Source: Anisakis pegreffii (lineage: Eukaryota > Nematoda > Chromadorea > Rhabditida > Anisakidae). Taken from it: a DNA stretch of 64,000 nucleotides. How positions within the stretch are numbered: the stretch's first letter is position 1; every line of letters starts with the position of its first letter. The translations under genes and the position numbers were made by a program. Location: positions 1 through 64,000 of the forward strand of contig JAPYMA010001685.1 of the NCBI GenBank assembly GCA_035041965.1. Direction: 5' to 3'. This document shows positions 11,501-22,934 of the stretch, one piece after another. The notes beneath the pieces are model-generated. The model ran no database searches. It worked only from the letters and a program-made list of their open reading frames with translations, and was not told the DNA's origin.

Positions 11501-12133
11501 CTGCTATCATTGTATCAGACCAATAATCCAAGTAATTGAAACTGTAGAAGGACAAGAAGATTTACTCGAAGTAAGCCTCTGACGATATCTCTTTCAATAC
11601 CTCCTGAACATCGATCAGCAATTAATGAAAGAGAACAACGGCAGTATTATGCATCAAATAATTGTAATCACATTCGAGAATGCTCACCTGGTGCTATCGT
11701 TTCAGTCAGTCAGTTTATTTCAGCATTTATTGCCGAAGCGAGGTGAGTTGGGGCAATGCAAGTCGAGAATGATCCATCATCGCTGATAGCATAAACCGAT
11801 CGCAATTGCTGATCAGTGTCCAATGTTGTCACGAGTCACGAGCAATTTCTAATCCAAATCATCCAAACAAAATTTATTCCACCCAGTGGTATTTAAAACT
11901 GAAATTGTTAAGAAGACATCAAAGTAACATTAAATAGCACAGTGAGTATAATAGTGTATAGGCGGTGATATATCATTCCTGATTTTGTTATATCGGATTT
12001 AACAATATCAAAACGGTCAGCCAGATACAGAAATACTTTGTATAAGTAATGATGACTATCACGTTAACGAGAGAACGATCGAAATTTGTGCAAAAGAATA
12101 ATTTCATCGCCAAGCTCACCGGATGGATCAGCG

Positions 12134-12140
12134 TATAAAA
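12134..12140 (+). promoter_or_regulatory. TATA box of the 98-aa secreted-peptide gene
   Basis: TATAAAA lies 79 bp upstream of the ATG at 12213, a suitable distance for a core promoter with a short 5' UTR. The only gene this motif can serve is the one directly downstream. Confidence 0.6.
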
Positions 12141-12212
12141 GTCCCTCAAAATGATCCTTGCAGTCACAGTTTGCTTTCCACAATCCACCAGTTCCTCAAA
12201 CGTTCCTCCAGA

Positions 12213-12825
12213 ATGCAGACAATCTTCATTATCAGCTTCTTGCTTGTTCAATTCAGCTTCGCTTCACAGCTCCAACGAGGTAATTGATTGCTGATTTAGT
12301 TCGACCTATCTCAAAAACAGCGAATATTTTCAACAGTCAGACTCTTTCCTTGAGCTGTTATCTAAATTGTGAGCTGTTAAAATTGATGACGAAAACTAGT
12401 AATTGGTATCTGAAAAAAACGATTTCACTTACCATCCTTTGAGGAGTGACGTCTGACGAGAATGACTTATGCAAGAACTACGTAAAGCTCTGTTCGGAAG
12501 CGAAACGTGGGATATCGATGGGAGCTTGTATGATCCATGCCGGGTTGTGCTTAACACCTAACCCGGAATCAGAACTCGGTAAGTTTCAAGTGTGTGGCAA
12601 TATTTTAACAATCAACAACCGCATCATTTAAACCATGCAGTATGAAGATATTCACTGAGATTGACTAAAAGCATATCTTTGCTTCGGGGAACCAAATTAC
12701 TGACGAGAATCGTTCATTTATTTACAGTTGATAAGGCGCTCATTCATAAAAATGATGTTTCGATGAGTAATACCATTGTCAAGTTTGTCAAAGGTGTGAA
12801 GAGTTGGGATAAGATCAGAGACTAA
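12213..12825 (+). CDS. 98-residue secreted cysteine-containing peptide, three exons
   Basis: Exons 12213-12279, 12447-12578 and 12728-12825, with donors GTAATT and GTAAGT, acceptors GAGGAG and TTTACAG, and both introns in phase 1; joined length 297 nt including TAA. Exon 1 encodes a signal peptide (MQTIFIISFLLVQFSFAS). The mature part has four cysteines (DLCKNYVKLC, ACMIHAGLC), enough for two disulphides, and a Lys-rich tail (FVKGVKSWDKIRD). A TATA box sits at 12134. No known family is recognised. Nematodes make many short secreted cysteine peptides with effector, antimicrobial or signalling roles, but nothing here decides between them. Signal peptide, splice phases and a clean stop agree, so I regard it as a real gene. 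Confidence 0.7.
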
Positions 12826-12829
12826 ATGT

Positions 12830-14180
12830 GAGAAAATTATGTTAACCACAATCGCCATGTTAACTCAAAATCGCTATGTTAACCCATGCAATCTTCCCCT
12901 GAGATTTCCTCTATTCCCATCCCGGTTCCTCACAAGCTTCCGATTCGTAGCCGTACGAAAACAACTGTCACACTTAACCACTTGTATCATTATTCCAAAA
13001 TATATAGCATGAAAAATACGTGACATAGTTCACTCTAGGCGATGTAAGGATTGCAGTTGCGAAAACGTCAGCGAAACCTCTCGCCAATCTGTCAGAACAT
13101 CTTTTCTTCGAGTTCCCCAATCTCCTCTCAAGCGTGCGTTATCATGCCACTAACTTACCATGCTTTTTCATATCATACCGGAGCCATTTTCGACATTCAA
13201 GCCAATACTAACTGCTACCCAAAAGTGTTCTGTCCAACATGATGCTATGAAGACAACTCCGATGCAGGATTCAACTCCTTCTCTGAAAAGCAAAACTGCA
13301 AAAGTATCTTGCTCTCCTCTGCACCCAACATGGTGACTCATGACTTTAGTAAATCCGATAGTAGTGTCACAAACCGAACGTCATTTTTTAAATGCATTTT
13401 TGTCAGTACTGAATGAATGCTTTTCGTCAACTTTCCTCCTTCACCATACAGACACGGTTTTACCAGTTGTAATAGGAAGTACGTTCAATTTTTTCAATGT
13501 TTGGTCCCGAATGTTCGATTGACAGATGATTGCTCAAGTTTCGCAAAGTAACGACCATTCATGACCGGTTGATTCTTCTGAACGAACACACCATTTATAT
13601 CATGCCATTTTTTTGGACTTGTGCGTTCCAACTAAACGCACTGTCACGTCAAATACCTAGAAATTGAATTCCCCATCAAATATATTCTCTCAGATCAAAT
13701 ATATTTGCAGGCTGCACAAAAAGAACTGAAAAGTGTCTGAGCGCAGTGGGTGACTGCTTCAATCGAGCAGACAAAGACCAATGTCAATATTACGGAGCTT
13801 CCTGCGCAACAATTTCTGCCGATTGCAGACAGCAAATCTAATGTAAAACCTTTACAGTTAATCAAACAACAGCTATCTTCATTCAACGGTCCACTGCTCC
13901 AAAATAATGAACAGTGCAATTGTTCAATTTCCTTCCTTGCACATTCCTCCCACCATTTCATCAATCTTTCAATCAACATATTTCACCTTCACTTCGATGA
14001 CATGTATATTCCTCTTCTTTCGAGATAAACTGATGTAATTTGATTACATCGATCAAATGTTTCACTTGTTCTATAATATGATAGCAGTATAAATATTATA
14101 CCTTCAGAAATCTGTGAAATCGTTTAATATAGCATTAAAAGAGTCGTTTAAACGTTTAGAATTTCTTTATACTGGAATAC
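12830..14180. other. Intergenic, no confident gene
   Basis: Two overlapping open frames on opposite strands at 13695-14028 and a Cys-containing stretch at 13134-13299 are present, but none has convincing start or splice evidence. Confidence 0.4.
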
Positions 14181-14194
14181 TGGAATCGGCCAGG

Positions 14195-14343
14195 CTATCG
14201 AACGTTGTTGACGTTGCTGTCCACAATGCGTTTCCAATCAGTCCTCGACCTTGCTTTCCTTTGCCAGGTCTTACCAATCGCCTTGTCGATCTCGTCTCGC
14301 CACCTTTTTGGAGGTCTTCCGAGCGGTCGTTTAAGTTCTCGGG
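14195..14343 (-). pseudogene. RTE-type retrotransposon, C-terminal fragment
   Basis: Minus-strand frame reading KRPLGRPPKRWRDEIDKA, then TWQRKARSRTDWKRIV, ending in the natural stop at 14195-14197. The GRPP-x-RW-x-D motif and the W-x-R ending are typical of the last 50 residues of RTE-clade reverse transcriptases. Only this tail is present; the insertion is strongly 5' truncated. Confidence 0.8.
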
Positions 14344-15049
14344 GGTTGTAGCGAAAAAAAAAAGGGGAAAAATGTATTATACAGGAGTTGGATTTCTGTT
14401 GCTTTGATTGTGTCCTTTTTCGCTAATGTAGCAAACGAATGCTAAGTATTGAATTATGGTGCACGAAGAATGATGTTGAACGATGATTATTATTATTTGA
14501 AACAAGTTGAGGAAACAATTAACACATTCGATAATTAGGAGAAGGATGATCAGCGATGGGGATATGAATAAAGAGTTGGTCGAGTAGTGTACAATACCAC
14601 TGACGAATAAATTTCACAATATTGATGAACAATTTCACAATAACAGAACGAGCCACACGAGCTGGTACGAACCACTCAAATCTGTGCGAAGCAATCGAAC
14701 TAAACATTTTCTTGCATTTAAGGGTGATATTTTGGAGGCGTGACTAAGGATATACAAATAATATAATTATGACGTGATCAGTACAACATAACGGCTTTGT
14801 GTGCATTTGCTTCAATCTTTTGAGATGATAGATAAAAGATGCGTAATCAAGATAATGCTATAGACAGCTATTACAATTTGAAAGGATAAGCGTTAAAATT
14901 CCGATCGTTGCCAATCGTAGACACTACATCATATATCGATATCACAATATTCACTTATTGTAGAAGACGATTGCTAGTATCAAATATGTGATTTTGATTT
15001 GAATAGACACATATTGAAATGAGTGATTTGAACTGATACATATTGAAAA

Positions 15050-15180
15050 TAAAACATTGATATATTGAATAAATTTGAATGTAACTGAATAAGTGATACA
15101 TTATTGACAGGATTTAATATATTGAGATAAGACAGGATTTAATATTTAATATATTGAGATAAGACAGGATTTATACAGTC
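15050..15180. repeat. Short tandem repeat next to the RTE relic
   Basis: Three imperfect units of GACAGGATTTAAT plus ATATTGAGATAA abut the end of the minus-strand RTE fragment. RTE elements often end in short tandem repeats, but the coding end here is already diverged. Confidence 0.6.
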
Positions 15181-15912
15181 GTTGCGATTTCATGCCTAGG
15201 TGATTCATCGTTGTTTGTACTTTCGCGATTTCTGTCGCGACAGGGGTACCATTCTAGAATTGCTCTGGTCCACCTGTTGTCATTCATTCGAGCTACGTGG
15301 CCTGCCCATCGTAGCTTCAGTTTCCTGTACTCTGTGATTACGTCGCTTATCCCAGTTCTCCGGCGTATCTCCTCGCATCGGATGTGCTCACGCAACGATA
15401 TTCCTAACATACATCTCTCCACTGCCCTCTGTGTTGTTATAAGTCGATGTTCTTCTGTTTTTGTCGTTGCCCACGTTTCGCATGCATAGAGCATCGCGGG
15501 CAAGACTGTGCTGTTATACAGATGGGCACGAAGAGATCCACCAATTTTGGCCTTTAGCACATCCTTTATCGAGTTGAACGCCTTCCATCCGGATCGTATT
15601 CTTTGGGCTAGTTCGGGCTTCATATCTCGGTCCATATTCACCAGTTGCCCCAAATAGGTATATTCTTTCACTTCTTCAATTACGTCGCCTTCCACCACTA
15701 TTTGGCCCGCAGGAGTGATATCTGAGCGCATGAAATTAGTTTTCATGAGGTTGAGTTTGAGGCCGACGGCGGCACTTTTGGTGCTCAGCGTCGTTAGCAT
15801 GGCTTGGAGCTCCTTAGTGGATTCAGCGATGAGCACGATGTCATCTGCGAATCGAAGATGATTCAGAATTTCACCGTTGATACTGATACCACCATCCCAG
15901 TCGATGTCGCTG
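15171..15912 (-). pseudogene. RTE-type reverse transcriptase, 3' half
   Basis: Minus-strand frame from LSDIDWDGG through LRFADDIVLIAES (the catalytic F-A-D-D box), LNLMKTNFM, YTYLGQLVN and RIRSGWKAF to LYACETWA, RWAGHVARMNDNRW and AILEWYPC. That order is the palm-to-C-terminus of an RTE-clade enzyme. The usual GRPP...RW ending is missing, so the 3' end is truncated or diverged. At about 15912 it meets, head to head, the plus-strand 5' half of the same kind of element. Confidence 0.85.
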
Positions 15913-16612
15913 AGAAAGGCAAAAGCATGAAAAAATGCCGACGAGAAATGGCACAATATAGAAGGGAGGTGACGGCACTAAGAGACAACGATGGACAGAC
16001 GGTGACTGACAAAAGAGGAATGGAGGAGGTTTGCAGAAACTTCTACACGAATCTTTTCAAGTCATCCTTATTGTTCACTCCTCCATCACCAAAGGCAATG
16101 GATGACGTGCCACCAATACTGGTTAACGAGATCGAAAGTGCTCTTCATCTGACAAAAAGCGGCAAAGCTCCTGGTAAAGACGGAATAACATCAGAAATGA
16201 TCAGGAGCGCTGGGGAAACATTCTGGAAAGCCCTTGCGACAAGGTTCAACATCTACTTGAAGCAGGGCAAAATACCCTCTCAGTGGAAAGGGTCAAATAC
16301 CATTTTGCTGTATAAAAAGGGCGATAAGGAAGATCTAAAGAATTATCGTCCCATTTGCCTCCTGTTTCAAATCTACAAACTATTTACTAAAATCATCGTA
16401 ACAAGATTGTCAACCGATCTCGATTACCAACAACCCAGAGAGCAGGCAGGCTTTCGCAAAAACTACAGCACGATGGACCATATATTTACCCTGACACAAC
16501 TGATAGAGAGGACAAACGAATGTAAACTACCCCTATGTGTCGCTTTCGTCGACTACGAAAAGGCCTTTGATAGCGTCGAGATTAACGCAGTGCTAACGTC
16601 TCTCCACGAAAA
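15911..16612 (+). pseudogene. RTE-type reverse transcriptase, 5' half
   Basis: Plus-strand frame with the linker and finger region: VCRNFYTNLF, LTKSGKAPGKDGITSEMI, IPSQWKGSNTILLYKKGD, NYRPICLL, then QAGFRKNYSTMDHIFTL and VAFVDYEKAFDSVEI, the first catalytic motif. It breaks at TSLHE where the 4.2 kb unit (copy 2) begins at about 16610. About 60 residues normally between this end and LSDIDWD of the minus-strand half are absent. The N-terminal endonuclease is also missing. Confidence 0.85.
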
Positions 16613-17343
16613 AATTTATTGTTAGTGATATACCTTAATTCATCAGATATGAGTCACTGACTCCTAATCACTGCGAGCTTCGCACTTGAAGGAACTGATT
16701 TGGGACTTGGGTGCGGCGGATGACTTGAGGGCACTTGAGATAAAAGTGGCGTGCAGACTTAGTCTTTTCCTCCCAAAGAAATGGTACAGGAATGGGATCG
16801 AAATTCAATTTTCGAAGAGTTTCCAAAACCAAGTGGAATGCGAGAGCAGGCTTTGGGAGGAGGGTTCTGTCCAACAGAGAGGGGATGTAAAGATTAGATT
16901 CAGTGAAATATATTTCGTGGACTTGAACGTAATTTTATGTGAGTGGATACTTTTGAATGCTAATCGCCATTCAGAATGTAAAGGAAAAAAACCCATCACG
17001 TTCCGATCACAACGCCTTATCCAATGTGATCTCTAATAATGTACCGTTTCTATACTGAAGTTATAGATTAAAATTGGCTTTTGCATGCACATCAGCTAAT
17101 AAAACCAACTGATCATTGCAAATGACACTTCATTTGTATACTCCAATGCTCTCTCGTTTAGGCAAAAAAAGTATTCACCACGACCTACTCTCAGCATACC
17201 TTAGCTAATATACATTAGCCGCAGATACTTGAATTCAGTTCTTGCCGCTCACAATTTATAATAATGTCATGTAAGGATATGGAGATGATTGCAGAGACGG
17301 TGAGCAGTCAACAGACTCTTTATTGGCACTCTGTATCAGCAAG

Positions 17344-17927
17344 TTAAACAAGACACCCACACATCAATGAAATTAAAGCGTTCATCATACAAAGCAGAAC
17401 ATTCGAATCGTCCCCAGTAATATCCGTAAAAAACACCACATAATAGTATCGCCTTTGTTTTGTCAACATCCTTCCCTCGCTCCACTCATCTATCAGCGAT
17501 ATGATGGTCGATTTGGGAAACTCGTTATCGCTTGCCTGAATATGAAGCAAATGAAAGGCTAAAAATTTAAATGAATCAAACAATTTTACACATTCCAGCC
17601 ATCTATCCTAAAAACGGACTGAACTGGAAATTCCAGTATTCAAGAGAATGATTATTATGTAAAATCATTGCTGTGTGGAATAATTGATCTTTTCCAAAAA
17701 TGTGTGCAATCGAAATAGGTGTGCAAATAGAAATGCGATTAAGAAGTATACCTGCATGTCTTGCTGTGCAGCGAACGAAATCTAGAAAGGCATTTGTGCA
17801 GTTTTGGCAATTGTTGAAATTCCGTCCGCACTCCGTGTGAACTGAAATTCAACTGCGTTTTCAAAAGGTTTTCAACTTTACCTGCGAATCTCTTAGTTTC
17901 ATCCCGATTCGGCGAAATTTCGGCCAA
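17344..17927 (-). other. Conserved open segments, copy 2
   Basis: Same two segments as 6060-6643, with one change, EGG to EGR, in the second. Their frames survive in all copies. Confidence 0.3.
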
Positions 17928-17988
17928 TTAATCTGAGACGAAACAAGCGAATGATAGATAAATCAAGGAATGTGTCAATGCTCAGTAG

Positions 17989-18892
17989 CTATGCAATGAT
18001 ATGATTATCCGGCGATGCAAAAAGTGCTGAATATTCACGAACAGTGACACCAAATTTGAAGAATATTGACCCAGATGTAGCTCCGTGTTTTTCGGATTTT
18101 ATGTCCAGGGCTTCAGTTCCGCCGAACCTAGTTCCAACTCCACATTTTTCGATATTTACTTCCAAGTTTCAATTTTTGTTGGTCGGCTATGCACTTGGAT
18201 AAATTGATCAGTTATTTTCTATCATACCTACGGCTAATATTATTGAAAATCATCGGTGCGGGGTTTCATTTATTGAAATGAATCAGCCGTAATTTGATGA
18301 CCCATTGGATGGCTCAGTTATACGGTAATGCTGTTCACGAGGGAACACAGCTGAGAGTTTATGATTGAGGTCGCAGCATCGAGCACGTACTTCTCGAATT
18401 ATAAGTTGGCTCGTTGGTACGGAAAACTATTGGCTTCTAAATTTTTGAATGCGCCAAGCAATTGATAACGGATTTCCCACCTCTAGCCACATAATCCAAA
18501 CCACCGGCACTTGCCACTGTTGTCGTTGTTGTTGGACGACGCTCTAAAAATAATTATTTGATCAGAGAGTGGTATCTTCACGAGATTTTACTACATGGGA
18601 AATTCAAACAAAATTATTCGACTGATCAAAACTGCTCAGTGGGCTATTCGGTTGATCAAACTATTCGACTGATTAAACCATTCTGCCAACTGCCAAACGA
18701 AGTTAGTTTCAACAGCTACCGCCTCATGAAGAAGAACTGATGGTAAAATTGCTAGCGGAAAATCTAAACGTATATAATGGAAGCATGTTGATATTGCCGA
18801 ATTTTGGTCCAAGCAATGAGCTCACCGATATAAAGACACGTACAAACGTGAAGAAGAAGAATCAGGAAGACTCCAAAGTTGCGCTGCATCAT
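17989..18892 (-). CDS. Unrecognised small secreted protein, copy 2 (spliced, probably damaged)
   Basis: Exons 18892-18826, 18543-18481 and 18436-18324 have exactly the lengths of copy 1 (67, 63, 113 nt), with the same signal peptide and splice sites. In the last part, near 18160-18190, a one-base difference from copy 1 shifts the phase before the GTAAAT site, so the C-terminal GGTEALDIKS region would not be read in frame unless splicing differs. Otherwise as copy 1. Confidence 0.4.
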
Positions 18893-19119
18893 GATGAACG
18901 CTGATACGTTTTGATTACGATCTCAGCATTCACTGCGCTTTTAAGCACAGTTTGAAGCAAAGGTTAATCCACAAAAAGTTCATTATTATCATCGTCGTTT
19001 TCTCGTGTTCTCAAATCTATTTCAGTGTACTCTAACACTATCGCAACGCTCCATATCCCGGCTAATTTTATTTGGATGCTTTCTGTCGCTATTGATACTC
19101 TCGTAATCGTGATACGGAA

Positions 19120-19326
19120 TTAATTATCTTGCGCATTTGTGATTACACCGACTCTTGTGTTATCTATGATTATTGGATTATTTCGAGTGAAACTGAATAC
19201 GTGGCCCACTACTGCAGCATCAGCATTTCTCCGTAAACTGGTATCATTTTCAACCGTATGATGAAAATGTACTTTTTTAGGTATTGATGCATCGTGTGAA
19301 ATTCTACATGAAATCGAAGTGATCAT
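19120..19326 (-). other. Open segment upstream of secreted gene, copy 2
   Basis: Reads KVHFHHTVENDTSLRRNAD, then HVFSFTRNNPIIIDNTRVGV before an early TAA; copy 1 keeps the downstream half open. Together the copies imply an ancestral longer frame that each copy has lost differently. Confidence 0.3.
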
Positions 19327-19627
19327 TCAGTTTAGAATGACAAGTGATCTGATAATAAGACATTTGGCAGCAGAGTATTTTACAGTACAAAGTGATAATG
19401 ATGACGCAATGCACTGTGGGGTAGCAAATTTGATTGTTCACATCTGATAGCGATGATGATGATTTGTCAATTATTCGACGTGGCAAAGCACAACACCTAT
19501 CAACCAAGTTGCGATAATAATGGCTTTGTGGTATTTGATAGTGACGTGTACTGAATGAATGTATGTCATGCAAATTAGCTTCCGAAGTAAATTTTACTGG
19601 TTAAAAATTTATGCCAATGAAAATTTT

Positions 19628-20795
19628 GACTCCCCAAACAATTTTTGACTTGATAAACCTGTGATCGTCACACTGGCTTTCACCACTTGCTCGAAAAAAA
19701 GCAAAACTGATTAGTATTGGTAAGAGCAATCCCAACAGTCCACTCAAAATTGAAGATCAAGAGCTTACATCCTCCTCATCCGTCCGAGATCTAGGCGTTA
19801 TAATTAATTCCAATTTGAAATTCCACCAACATATATCCACCTTAGTCAAAAAAGCCAACACCCGTGCATCACTCATATTCAGATCATTCAGATGTAGAGA
19901 TTTATCTCTACTAAGCAGATTATTTACAACCTATGTTCGTCCAATTCTGGAATGCGCCTCCGCCCTCTCCCCCTGTGATCCACACAATGACATACAGGAT
20001 GTTAATATAAGTGAAAATGTTCAAAGAAGATACACCCGTTACATCTTCAAGAGAAATTGTGGAGATTTTCGTGATGTACCTAAATACCACGAGAGACTAA
20101 CAATATTAGGATTAGAAAGTTTAGAACTGCGAGGATTTTATACTGACCTTTGTATGGCCTATAACATCATTCAACATCAAATCGATCTCCCAATGAATGA
20201 ATTCTTCGAATATTCTCCAACTATTGAAAGAACCCGCCATAATAATTCTTTTAAACTCACTGTTAAGCGCTGCAAACTAAACATTGCTAAATTCTCCTTC
20301 GCAAACAGAGTCGTCAAAGCCTGGAATTTACTCCCCCAAAATATTGCAACCTCCAAATCGCTTCAAACATTCAGATGCAGACTGCGATCTATCCCAACTA
20401 AAGAAATCGGGTTTTTGTCGTTGATAAAATTCTGAGAAGCAATTAACATGATTGAATTCAAAATGTTGATTAACTTCATTCCCTTATTAATTGTTCTTGT
20501 AATATATGAGGCGTGTTGTTGAAAGTGTACATAACTTCTCATTTTATATATTTCATGTTGTTATCATAATATGTACAATGAAAATATTTCATGTTATTAT
20601 CATAATATGTTACAACGGCGATATTATAATCTCACTGCCATTGTACGATAATTTATTCAAATTGTTATTCTCCTTTGCCTGTTTTAAAATCTTTTCCTGC
20701 TCCCCAACAACAGTTGGGGTAGTATATTCGCCAGATAGTATTAAACTGTATTATACTACATTATACATATTGACATGCGAATAAAATATTATTAT
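19628..20795 (+). mobile_element. CR1/Jockey-type retrotransposon tail, copy 2, with target duplication
   Basis: Same 5'-truncated element as 8342-9535. AAAATT stands on both sides of the insert, and the inverted copy 3 has a single AAATT at the matching site, so the insertion boundaries are fixed by comparison. The reverse-transcriptase frame runs to 20435 but has TGA near 19662 where copy 1 has TGG. Confidence 0.8.
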
Positions 20796-20870
20796 TAAAA
20801 ATTGCATGAATCGATTTGGTCGTTAAGTGTTATCGTTCACCGCTTCCTTGCAGCAATCGCATGGTCAGAG
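20796..20870 (+). repeat. Left inner arm of the large inverted repeat
   Basis: The segment from GCATGAATCGATTTGG to TTCCTTGCAGCAATCGCATG is matched in reverse complement by 21160-21240. It closes the roughly 3 kb inverted repeat whose spacer is about 20870-21160. Confidence 0.75.
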
Positions 20871-21238
20871 CCAGACGTGAAAATGAAGCCAGAATTCTGG
20901 AAAGGTGTATTTTGAGAGGCAAACAAGAGGCAAAAATTGACAAACAAGACGCAGAGTTGCAGCCTGAGTTGGATACGGAAATTTCAGAAAGGCAGAGCCG
21001 AAAATGTATCAGTATTTTGAAAAATAGTCGTCACTGTTCAAAGCGAACCGAACTCAAGAGTAATGGTGCGTTCCAGGAATACGAACCACATCACACTTTC
21101 GGGACATTCGGAATTTTTATTTCTTGTTTTGCCAAGGAATCTCCAGTTCCAGCTGCGCTTCCGACCATCCGATTGCCGCAAGGTGGCAATTAACGATAAC
21201 GCTTAACAACCAAATCTACTCATGCAATTTTCACTGGC

Positions 21239-21496
21239 TTGAATTTTCAACCAGTAAAATTTACTTATGAAGCTGATTTGTATGAAATACATTCATTCTG
21301 TACACGCCACTATCCAACACCACAAAGCCATTATTATCGCAACTTGGTTGATGGGTGTTGTGCTTTGCCACGTCGAATAATTGACAAATCATCATCATCG
21401 CTATCAGATGTGAACAATCAAATTTGCTACCCCACAGTGCATTGCGTCATCATTATCACTTTGTATTGTAAAAAATTCTGCTGCCAAATGGCTTAA
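21239..21496 (+). other. Conserved open segment near the inverted-repeat centre
   Basis: About 80 codons (YNLVDGCC-like core, RRIIDKSSSSLSDVNNQICY) kept open in copies 1, 2 and 3 in the corresponding orientation. No ATG, domain or splice signal ties it to a gene. Recorded because the frame is conserved. Confidence 0.25.
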
Positions 21497-21967
21497 TATC
21501 AGATCACTTGTCATTCTGAACTGAATGATCACTTCGATTTCATGTAGAATTTCACGCGATGCATCAATACCTAAAAAAAGTACATTTTCATCATACGGTT
21601 GAAAATGATACCAGTTTACGCAGGAATGCTGATATGCTGATGCTGCACTAGTGGACCACGTATTCAGTTTCACTCGAAATAATCCAATAATCATAGATAA
21701 CACAAGAGTCGGTGTAATCACAAATGCGCAAGATAATTAATTCCGTATCACGATTACGAGAGTATCAATAGCGACAGAAAGCATCCAAATAAAATTAGCC
21801 GGAATATGGTGCGTTGCGATAGTGTGAGAGTACACTGAAATAGATTTGAGAACACGAGAAAACGACGATGATAGTAATGAAATTTTTGTGGATTAACCTT
21901 TGCTTCAAACTGTGCTTAAAAGCGCAGTGAATGCTGAGATCGTAATCAAAACGTATCAGCGTTCGTC

Positions 21968-22867
21968 ATGATGCAGCGCAACTTCGGAGTCTTCCTGATT
22001 CTTCTTCTTCACGTTTGTACGTGTCTTTATATCGGTGAGCTCATTGCTTGGACCAAAATTCGGCAATATCAACATGCTTCCATTATATACTTTTAGATTT
22101 TTCGCTAGCAATTTTACCATCAGTTCTTCTTGATGAGGCGCTAGCTGTTGAAACTAATATCGTTTGGCAGTTGGCAGAATGGTTTAATAAGTCAAATAGT
22201 TTGATCAACCGAATATTCCACTGAGCAGTTTTGATCAGTCGAATATTTTTGTTTGAATTTACCAAGTAGTAAAATCTCGTGAAGATACCACTCTCTGATC
22301 AAATAATTATTTTAGAGCGTCGTCCAACAGCAACGATAACAGTGGCAAGTGCCGGTGGTTTGGATTATGTGGCTAGAGGTGGGAAATCCGTTAACAATTG
22401 CTTGGCGCATTCAAAAATTTAGAAGCCAATAGTTTTCCGTACCAACGAGCCAGCTTACAATTCGAGAAGTACGTGCTCGATGCTGCGACCTCAATCATAA
22501 ACTCTCAGCTGCGTTTCCTCGTGAACAGCATTACCGTATAACTGAGCCATCCAATGGGTCGTCAAATTACGACTGATTCATTTCAATAAATGAAACCCAA
22601 CACTGATGATTTTCAATAATATTAGCCGTAGGTATGATAGAAAATAACTGATCAATTTATCCAAGTGCACAGCAGTCAGACGAAAATTGAAACTTGGAAG
22701 TAAATATCGAAAAATGTGGAGTTGGAACTAGGTTCGGCGAAGCTGAAGCCCTGGACATAAAATCCGAAAAACACGGAGCTTCATCTGGGTCAATTTTCAA
22801 ATTTGGTGTCACTGTTCGTGAATGTTCAGCACTTTTTGCATCGCCGGAAAACCATATCACTGCATAG
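21968..22867 (+). CDS. Unrecognised small secreted protein, copy 3 (spliced)
   Basis: Exons 21968-22034, 22316-22378 and 22423-22535 repeat the 67/63/113 nt structure with identical donors and acceptors on the plus strand. Substitutions relative to copy 1 keep the frame: the Thr run becomes TATITV, and QKSLF becomes EKYVL. The last part (to TAG at 22865-22867) keeps ALDIKSEKHGA and FKFGVTVRE in frame with each other, but a one-base loss near 22673 upsets the joint with the third exon. Conserved splice sites plus mostly in-frame changes argue that this was coding when the copies separated. Confidence 0.45.
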
Positions 22868-22934
22868 TTACTGAACATTGACGCGTTCCTTAATTTATCT
22901 ATTATTCGCTTGTTTCGTCTCACAATCAGATTAA

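Larger units (their letters stand above)
16610..20795 (+). repeat. 4.2 kb duplicated unit, copy 2
   Basis: Matches 5328-9535 with a few percent divergence and small indels. Its left end interrupts the RTE fragment. Beyond the retrotransposon tail it continues with GCATGAATCGATTTGG, which copy 1 lacks but the inverted copy 3 has. Copy 2 is therefore the more complete version. Confidence 0.9.

Noticed and set aside
11988..12251. 87-codon minus-strand frame
   Set aside because: Overlaps the promoter and first exon of the spliced secreted-peptide gene on the plus strand and has no signal or domain of its own.
13134..13299. Kunitz-like cysteine pattern (plus strand)
   Set aside because: A Cys, Phe and Asn order resembles a Kunitz domain, but one expected Cys is missing, spacing is off, and TGA interrupts the frame at 13240. 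Too weak to annotate.
13695..14028. Overlapping 92-94 codon frames on both strands
   Set aside because: Neither shows a domain, a signal peptide or splice sites; mutual overlap is expected by chance in a stop-poor patch.
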